Positions 58,877-64,000 of a DNA stretch of 64,000 nucleotides are shown here, one piece after another (within the stretch, counting starts at the first letter, position 1; every line of letters begins with the position of its first letter). A program made the position numbers and the translations under genes. The notes under the pieces were generated by a model that saw only the letters and a list, made by a program, of their open reading frames with translations, did not search any database and was not told where the DNA came from. The stretch lies in the NCBI GenBank assembly GCA_004144175.1, contig SEFT01000015.1, positions 1 to 64,000 of the forward strand. The letters are read 5' to 3'. This DNA is from Sphingobacteriales bacterium (GTDB lineage Bacteria > Bacteroidota > Bacteroidia > Chitinophagales > Chitinophagaceae).

Positions 58877-58967
58877 TAGTTAAGGAGATATTGTTTTGCT
58901 GAACACATTAACATAACTTAGTTTGGTTAAACTATTTCGTAACTTCGCACTAAATTTTTCGTAATTC

Positions 58968-60023
58968 ATGAATTGGAACCCGGCAGGATTGATGGAAGAA
59001 CTGACTTCCACTACGCAGAAACTTGCAAAAGGCTATGAGACTTTGCAGCAGATAGATTCAGTAGAAGTAGCTACTACCCCTAAAGACCTCGTATGGCAGC
59101 GCGACCACGTAAAGATATACCACTACAGGCGCGAAACACCTGCTAAGTGTGCTACGCCGGTACTGGTTTCTTTCGCTATGCTGAACAGGCACGACGTGCT
59201 AGACCTGCACGATCGCAGCCTAATGAAAAAACTGATAGAAGAAGGACTGGATGTATACATCATGGACTGGGGCTACCCTACCAAAGCCGACCGCTACTTG
59301 ACCATGGAAGACTACATCGATGGCTATATGAACGATGCTATCGACTTCGTGCGTAAGAGCAATAAGGTAGAGAAGATACACAAGATGGGCATTTGCCAGG
59401 GCGGTACATACTCAATGATATATGCTTCTTTGTATCCGGAGAAACTGAAGTCGCTGACTACTTACGTAGCACCTTTCGACTTTGAGCCGGGTGGTAATGG
59501 CTGCATGCTGTACACGTGGGCTAAGTATATAGACGTAGACACTATGGTGGACAGCGTAGGCACTATACCGGGCGAAATGATCGATAGCGCATTCGGCATG
59601 CTGAAGCCAAGCATGAACATCAGCAAATACCTGGGTGTAATGGATTCGCTGGAAGACAAAGACAAGATGCTGAACTTCCTGCGTATGGAAAAATGGAAGA
59701 CAGACTTGCCTGCTATGCCCGGCGAAATGTACCGCAAGTACATCAAAGACCTTTTCCGCGACAACAAGCTGATAAAAGGAACTTTTGAACTGGGTGGCCG
59801 CAAGGTAGACCTGAAGAACATGACGGTACCTTACCTAAACGTGTATGCTACAGACGACAACATCATCCCGAATGCAAGCACGTTGCCGATCATGAACGCC
59901 ATAGGCTCAAAGGATAAGAAGGAATATCCTTTCCCGGGTGGCCACATCGGCGTATTTGTAGGCAGCAAGTCTCAAAAAGAGCTCGCCCCTGCGGTTGCTA
60001 AGTGGGTGGTAGAACGTTGCTAA
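58968..60023 (+). CDS. phaC: Class III poly(3-hydroxyalkanoate) synthase subunit PhaC-like
   Basis: A 351-residue alpha/beta hydrolase-type PHA synthase. The lipase-like box 'KMGICQGGTYSM' has the nucleophile Cys143. Asp297 lies in 'NVYATDDNIIPNAS' and His326 in 'FPGGHIGVFVGSKSQ', completing the triad. 'YIMDWGYPTKADRYLTMEDY' is the conserved family segment. The length (about 350) fits class III, which normally needs a PhaE partner; no phaE, phaA, phaB or phasin gene is nearby. A terminator follows 21 bases after the stop. The gene stands alone. Confidence 0.88.
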   Translation: MNWNPAGLMEELTSTTQKLAKGYETLQQIDSVEVATTPKDLVWQRDHVKIYHYRRETPAKCATPVLVSFAMLNRHDVLDLHDRSLMKKLIEEGLDVYIMDWGYPTKADRYLTMEDYIDGYMNDAIDFVRKSNKVEKIHKMGICQGGTYSMIYASLYPEKLKSLTTYVAPFDFEPGGNGCMLYTWAKYIDVDTMVDSVGTIPGEMIDSAFGMLKPSMNISKYLGVMDSLEDKDKMLNFLRMEKWKTDLPAMPGEMYRKYIKDLFRDNKLIKGTFELGGRKVDLKNMTVPYLNVYATDDNIIPNASTLPIMNAIGSKDKKEYPFPGGHIGVFVGSKSQKELAPAVAKWVVERC

Positions 60024-60044
60024 TATTTATCTATTGATATTTGG

Positions 60045-60072
60045 AAGGTGCACTGTATAGTGCACCTTTTTT
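60045..60072 (+). terminator. Terminator after phaC
   Basis: A perfect 10-bp stem AAGGTGCACT/AGTGCACCTT with loop GTAT and a following T tract (TTTTTATTTTTT). It ends the phaC transcript. Confidence 0.9.
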
Positions 60073-60659
60073 TATTTTTTACTTTCGCTGATTAACCTGA
60101 GTTCGGTGATTACTTCGTTAGCTGCGTCAAATAAATCACTTACGGGCGTTTTGCCATGCTCTATATTCTGAAGCTTTTCGCTTAAACGCCTTTTTCCTTT
60201 ACCAGTAAGAAAATAGAATGTCACTTCTCCTGATTCAGGTAGACGAGTTAAATCTGTTTCAGTTGCCGGGCGAGCTTTTGTTTGCACTTTCGATACAAAC
60301 TGTTTCGTCGCGGCCTTAACGGTTGGGTGTTCAAAACCGCCAATTATTGCCCCGCCAGTGCTATAATATAAGCTGGCATCTCCGGAGAGAAATGCTACCA
60401 GCGTGCCAATACCTTCCCCCATATTAATGTCCATTACCACACCGTACACCTGCAAACTATTAGATGGATACTCTAACTGTAAATCATCTGCGCTGGTATT
60501 TAATGCCATGCTCCGCATTTCCAGATAAAAACTATCAAGTTGAGAATGTGCTTGGGTGCCATCGTCTATTGATTGTAGAGGTTGTGCTGTAACAGATTTC
60601 TTACGAATGATTAGAATAGAAATAACAGCAAGAAACAGAAGCACTACAATTATTTTCAT
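60072..60659 (-). CDS. Hypothetical membrane-anchored protein
   Basis: A 195-residue protein with an N-terminal anchor 'MKIIVVLLFLAVISILIIRKK'. I start at 60659 because an upstream in-frame extension to 60710 precedes the anchor with no signal. The soluble part has 'LQVYGVVMDINMGEGIGTLV' and 'FLSGDASLYYSTGGAIIGGF', a Gly-rich motif that is shared among Bacteroidota proteins but has no known function. It converges with phaC. Confidence 0.62.
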   Translation of the reverse strand: MKIIVVLLFLAVISILIIRKKSVTAQPLQSIDDGTQAHSQLDSFYLEMRSMALNTSADDLQLEYPSNSLQVYGVVMDINMGEGIGTLVAFLSGDASLYYSTGGAIIGGFEHPTVKAATKQFVSKVQTKARPATETDLTRLPESGEVTFYFLTGKGKRRLSEKLQNIEHGKTPVSDLFDAANEVITELRLISESKK

Positions 60660-60799
60660 AAAAGAAAGATAGAAATGGTTTTGAGAAACAACATAATAAA
60701 TTTCCTCCACTGGTTTAAGTCGTCCGAAGGGAGACTTAAATCAAACTAATAAAACGCAGGTCTCCAACCGGCAAAACATTTACAGCAGCTTATTTCCTC

Positions 60800-60922
60800 C
60801 CAAGGGTCTCTTTGAAAAAGGACCCTTGGATATTCAAGGCACAGCAGGTGATTTAAGCTATTAGCTTGAACCTCAGCTTTAGCAATGTGAAGGCCAAGGG
60901 TCCCTATGCAGGAGACCCTTGG
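60800..60922. repeat. Pair of inverted ~30-nt palindromes (REP-like)
   Basis: Copy 1 at 60800-60829 and copy 2 at 60894-60922. Each has arms CCAAGGGTC/GACCCTTGG and a 12-base or shorter middle. The copies face each other as inverted repeats. They lie in a 350-base gene-free stretch (60660-61009) between two divergent genes. Short flanking repeats (ACAGCAGCTTA) are also shared. Confidence 0.65.
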
Positions 60923-61009
60923 AGGGAGTATAATACAGCACAGCAGCTTAATAAGTATCTTCATTATCTTCGTTTCAATCGTCAGACCAAACGTACGTTA
61001 CGGATCAAA

Positions 61010-61603
61010 ATGTGTTATTCAGGTAGTTTTATTAAACTCATTACTATTCTAATGCTTTTTTGCCTGGGATGTATTAATGCAAATTCTGATAAAAAAGAAC
61101 ATAATCTTAGCGATCGATATCCCGGTATTGTTGATTCATTAGGATTGCAGCATCTATACGACGAGACAAAATGGACGCTTTATTGTATCTATTCAGACGT
61201 GCCGTTGTACCAAAAGGATTCTAACAATTTATTAGCCGAGACGTATGGAATGCGGGATCTAAAATTTGAGAAACTACAGGTTGAAGGCGATACAGTTGGC
61301 CTGGTATTCTATTTTGACCCTACCGAGCATCGTGAAAAGCAACCATATTTACGACCGAATGTAAATGAAGTTTGTGGTGCTATTTATATTGGTCGGACCG
61401 ATACTATAGCCGCATATATTGGCTACGGATTTCGTGGAACGATGCAAGTGAGTGGAGATAAGATAAATACACCTAACCGGTATGTTAAACCGCTACAGCC
61501 GGAAGTAGCAAGCTTTATCAAAATAAATAAGGACAGAATAAATCCATGGTTTAGAAAAGAAGCACTTAAAAGAGGTGTTTACGATTCAGTCTTGCAGAAA
61601 TAA
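61010..61603 (+). CDS. Putative lipoprotein, hypothetical
   Basis: A 197-residue protein with a hydrophobic N terminus 'FIKLITILMLFCLGCINANS' that ends in Cys, similar to a lipoprotein signal (CLGC), though the -3 residue is not ideal. I start at 61010 (MCYSGSFI); a longer frame to 60866 would cover the palindromes. The mature part has 'YDETKWTLYCIYSDVPLYQK' and 'EVCGAIYIGRTDTIAAYIGY'. The function is unknown. A terminator follows. Confidence 0.6.
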   Translation: MCYSGSFIKLITILMLFCLGCINANSDKKEHNLSDRYPGIVDSLGLQHLYDETKWTLYCIYSDVPLYQKDSNNLLAETYGMRDLKFEKLQVEGDTVGLVFYFDPTEHREKQPYLRPNVNEVCGAIYIGRTDTIAAYIGYGFRGTMQVSGDKINTPNRYVKPLQPEVASFIKINKDRINPWFRKEALKRGVYDSVLQK

Positions 61604-61608
61604 AAAAT

Positions 61609-61634
61609 AGGTGCACTGTAAAAACAGCGCACCT
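61609..61634 (+). terminator. Terminator after the 61010 gene
   Basis: An 11-bp stem AGGTGCACTGT/ACAGCGCACCT with one mismatch and a 4-base A loop, followed by TTTTCATT. It resembles the phaC terminator in sequence (GGTGCACTGTA). Confidence 0.75.
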
Positions 61635-61770
61635 TTTCATTAATCACACACACAACTGAAAACTAGTTTTTCATAGTGATAGGTAAAAGCTGTCAATATC
61701 TTCTACCTACTTTATATCAAGTTTTTAAAACCCAATTCTCAGTAATGATGTTTTAAAAATCGTTCCAATC

Positions 61771-62064
61771 TTACCTTGCCACTTTACTGGCTGGTTTCTT
61801 AGCCGAGCTGCTGCCACTACGGCCCGCAGGTGAACCTTCTTCCTGGTTACCGGGGTTAGCAGGCGTTTTTTGATTATTGCGTGGATAGCGTACATCCAGA
61901 TCTTCGTCGTAGTCAGAATCATCCTGGTGTACTTCCTGCAACGTAGAGTCGCGCTGGTCGCCACTGGCTATATCATGTTGCAGATCATCACTTTGAGAGC
62001 CTAATCCCCTGTTAAACGATGGGTCGTTCACATTTGCACTGAAGTTATTGCTGTTCTCTGCCAT
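61771..62064 (-). CDS. Acidic, probably disordered small protein
   Basis: A 97-residue hydrophilic protein with Ser/Asp/Gln-rich composition: 'RGLGSQSDDLQHDIASGD' and 'HQDDSDYDEDLDVRYPRNNQ', then a basic end 'AKKPASKVAR'. It has no hydrophobic core, so it is probably unstructured; similar small acidic stress-linked proteins occur in Bacteroidota. The function is unknown. The 270 bases upstream to the next gene hold no other feature that I recognise. Confidence 0.6.
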   Translation of the reverse strand: MAENSNNFSANVNDPSFNRGLGSQSDDLQHDIASGDQRDSTLQEVHQDDSDYDEDLDVRYPRNNQKTPANPGNQEEGSPAGRSGSSSAKKPASKVAR

Positions 62065-62334
62065 AAGGATGAGTTTTTCGTTTTGCTAGATACGTTTACG
62101 CTTATCCTCATAATAAAAACATGCCATCAAAGTTGCTAACACAATGGTTATGAGCGCAAAACAACTTCAGCAACAGCTAATGCACTATGTTTCCTGCATA
62201 TCAGATTCCCTTCTGCATTATAATACTATTGCATTAATTTAATTACAATATAACCGATGGTGTTTCAGTTATTGCAGTTGTAGAATTAGTTACGCAATTG
62301 AAGGGCAACAAATCTACCTATCTTTACGGCCTGT

Positions 62335-63192
62335 ATGGGGTCATTAGCCGCTGATTTTGCCATTAAGTATCTTCAGCTATCGAACGGATATAAGGTTGCG
62401 TATGTGGATGAGGGAGCAGGTGATGCTACCATCCTGTTTATACATGGGCTTGGTAACTATGCCATGGTATGGAAGAGGCAGCTTGAGCATTTGAAGAAAT
62501 ACTACCGCTGCATATCCATCGACCTACCCGGCAATGGCTATTCCGATCGCGCAGATTTTCCTTTCAGTATGCACTTCTTCGCGGGTTGTGTGTACGATCT
62601 GGTGCAGAAACTCAATCTGAAAAATGTATGCCTCGCAGGCCACTCTATGGGCGGGCAGGTAGCCATCACACTGCTACTGAATCAGCCAGACGCAGCCGAA
62701 AAACTAATACTCTGTGCACCGGCTGGTTTTGAGACCTTCAGCGCTTTTGAGAAGGGTCTTTACACATCTACTATACAACTGGCCGATATGTTCTCCAGCG
62801 AGGAGAATAGCCTGAAGCAAAGCATCCGCAGCAGCTTTTACAAGTTCCCTGCCTATGCCGATGAGATGATAAATGAGCTGGTGGAGATTATGAAGCGCTA
62901 CCCCATGCGCAACCACCGCCAGATGATAGATGCCTGCATTAATGCCATGCTCAACGAGCCGGTATTTAATCGCCTGCACGAAGTAAAGCAACCAACGTTG
63001 GTACTATTTGGCGAGCGCGATGCTCTGATACCTAACCGGCTGATACACCCCGTATCGACCAGGCATATAGCAGAAAAAGGCGCTGAGCAGATGCCCAACG
63101 CCACGTTACAAATGTTATCTCAATGCGGCCATTTCCTACAAATGGAGAAAGCCGACTATGTGAACAGCTATATCAGAGATTTTCTCGATTAG
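62335..63192 (+). CDS. Alpha/beta hydrolase
   Basis: A 285-residue soluble hydrolase. The oxyanion strand is 'TILFIHGLGNYAMVWKRQ', the nucleophile elbow 'LAGHSMGGQVAIT' (GHSMGG), the acid is in 'LFGERDALIPNRLIHP' and the His is in 'LSQCGHFLQMEKAD'. The cap domain has helical parts. The family includes esterases, epoxide hydrolases and C-C hydrolases; the substrate cannot be told. It converges with the next gene, 3 bases between stops. Confidence 0.85.
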   Translation: MGSLAADFAIKYLQLSNGYKVAYVDEGAGDATILFIHGLGNYAMVWKRQLEHLKKYYRCISIDLPGNGYSDRADFPFSMHFFAGCVYDLVQKLNLKNVCLAGHSMGGQVAITLLLNQPDAAEKLILCAPAGFETFSAFEKGLYTSTIQLADMFSSEENSLKQSIRSSFYKFPAYADEMINELVEIMKRYPMRNHRQMIDACINAMLNEPVFNRLHEVKQPTLVLFGERDALIPNRLIHPVSTRHIAEKGAEQMPNATLQMLSQCGHFLQMEKADYVNSYIRDFLD

Positions 63193-63195
63193 CCA

Positions 63196-64000
63196 TTAAC
63201 CTTCACTTTCTTCATCATCAGTTGCAAACTGGCGGCGGTAGGCTTTGATGAATATAGCGCCAAGGTTCTTGTGTGGTGGTATATAGTCATCAAACAGTTC
63301 TTTCGCCTTGGCATTCCTCTTAGCGGTAAATTGTGCCTCCAGTGTTTTCCAGGTATTGATCCAATCGATATCCTTACCTTCCAGCAGTTGGTCGTTAATA
63401 GCTTTTACGATCGGTTCATTTACCGACATAGAGCCTACCTGCTTCGATGATATAATGTGCGCATCAGGAGCACGGTCGAGCACAGCGCCCAGGTTGTGGT
63501 AGCCACCGCAAGAACCAAGTATCACGATCTTCGATTCCTTTACCAGGTACTCCATAGTCACCGGCAAGTGATAGCTATGCCCGCGGTGTACCATAATGGT
63601 CGGCTTAATGCCTTTTTCGGTCAGGTATTCCTCCAGTTTCGATTGTGCCTCTTCATCCTTTGGCTCGGTCAGCGGCAGATTAGCATATATTACCACCGGC
63701 TTTCCTGATGTAGAGGTAAGCGTAGTAAAATGCGCATTGCTCACCACTTTCCACTTCTTACGGTCGAAGTTGCCCAAGAAGCTATTGTAAGAGCTCTTGC
63801 CATCATCATCGCCATAAAAGAAAAACTGCTGGTACACAACGCCTGAATCATTCCTCAGGTTCCTGTTTGGCACCAGTGTAATCGGCGGCAGGCTTAGCTT
63901 TTCAGACTGCTGACGGGCCAATGCCTGGTTGTCCGATGTCTTCATACCTTCGAACAAAGTAGCCAGCAGGCCATATACGATAACGCCTTTACGGCTTCTC
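63196..64000 (-). CDS. C-terminal part of a large protein with a possible His-Cys (clan CD-like) dyad, truncated at the window edge
   Basis: The reading frame runs without stop to the window end, so the gene starts outside. The visible 268 residues end with a basic tail (IKAYRRQFATDDEESEG). A core motif order is a His-containing strand 'IMVHRGHSYHLPVTMEYL', then 'KIVILGSCGGYHNLGAV', 35 bases apart in residues. This resembles the HG and xxCGG-like motifs of clan CD peptidases (caspase, gingipain, CHAT type), but I have no full domain to confirm. The downstream part 'LDRAPDAHIISSKQVGSMSV' is not recognised. Confidence 0.55.
   Translation of the reverse strand, partial: RSRKGVIVYGLLATLFEGMKTSDNQALARQQSEKLSLPPITLVPNRNLRNDSGVVYQQFFFYGDDDGKSSYNSFLGNFDRKKWKVVSNAHFTTLTSTSGKPVVIYANLPLTEPKDEEAQSKLEEYLTEKGIKPTIMVHRGHSYHLPVTMEYLVKESKIVILGSCGGYHNLGAVLDRAPDAHIISSKQVGSMSVNEPIVKAINDQLLEGKDIDWINTWKTLEAQFTAKRNAKAKELFDDYIPPHKNLGAIFIKAYRRQFATDDEESEG

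Noticed and set aside
60746-60964. A 72-residue minus-strand frame across the palindrome pair
   Set aside because: It consists mainly of the palindromic repeats read through, with no start signal or protein-like pattern.
1-64000. CRISPR arrays, rRNA genes and insertion sequences
   Set aside because: No regularly spaced direct repeats, no rRNA-like sequence and no transposase frames were seen. The iteron-like cluster is too irregular and too short for a CRISPR array.

Overview
The window looks like the chromosome of a Bacteroidota bacterium, probably near Chitinophagales. That placement is inferred from gene content, not from a phylogeny. Support comes from a gliding-motility/type IX secretion C-terminal domain protein at the left edge, the divergent xerD-marR/aroQ arrangement, BlaI/M56 and CarboxypepD_reg-DUF5686 proteins, a class III PHA synthase, and several well-placed promoters with the Bacteroidota -7 motif TAnnTTTG.

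Left flank (1-16860) is ordinary housekeeping DNA: a secreted T9SS-type protein, a family 9 glycosyltransferase, a LysM protein, an RsmF-like rRNA methyltransferase, purB, xerD, a MarR regulator, aroQ, fmt, an ECF sigma factor with its putative anti-sigma and a Spy-like periplasmic protein, an MBL-fold hydrolase, and the elongation pair rodA/mrdA.

A tRNA-Gln(UUG) gene at 16865-16935 carries a 23-bp sequence at its 3' end (16922-16944). The same sequence recurs perfectly at 46892-46914, beside a tyrosine recombinase. The 30 kb between them is a putative integrated island with three parts. The left part (16936-24131) holds an AAA+ ATPase/S8 peptidase pair that resembles an anti-phage module, plus many small unknown genes. 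The middle (24128-34743) looks like normal host DNA: an SbtA-like transporter, Sua5, NADP-isocitrate dehydrogenase, and a TetR-controlled set of a degenerate PurK-like ATP-grasp protein with a TolC/HlyD/ABC exporter. The right part (34913-46914) is phage- or satellite-like: a tape measure protein, two tandem paralogues upstream of it, a primase/VapE-type helicase with an iteron-like repeat cluster at its 3' end, an excisionase-like HTH protein with two operator-like dyads, and the integrase. There are no capsid, portal, terminase or sheath genes.

Right flank (46915-64000) is again chromosomal. It has a standalone EF-Tu domain III protein, a lipid- or membrane-anchored alpha/beta hydrolase, a Pmp3-like peptide, a DUF5686 protein, a deoxynucleoside kinase, trpS, and a BlaI/M56-TonB pair with a 20-bp periodic operator array. 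It continues with an Nramp transporter fused to a universal stress domain whose promoter carries a DtxR/MntR-like palindrome, an orphan class III PhaC, a pair of inverted palindromes, and at the right edge a truncated protein with a possible clan CD His/Cys dyad.

The most interesting items are the composite island, the AAA+/S8 pair, the TetR regulon that joins a PurK-like protein to an exporter with a degenerate ATPase domain, the replication/tape-measure module with its DNA repeats, and the operator arrays in the right flank.
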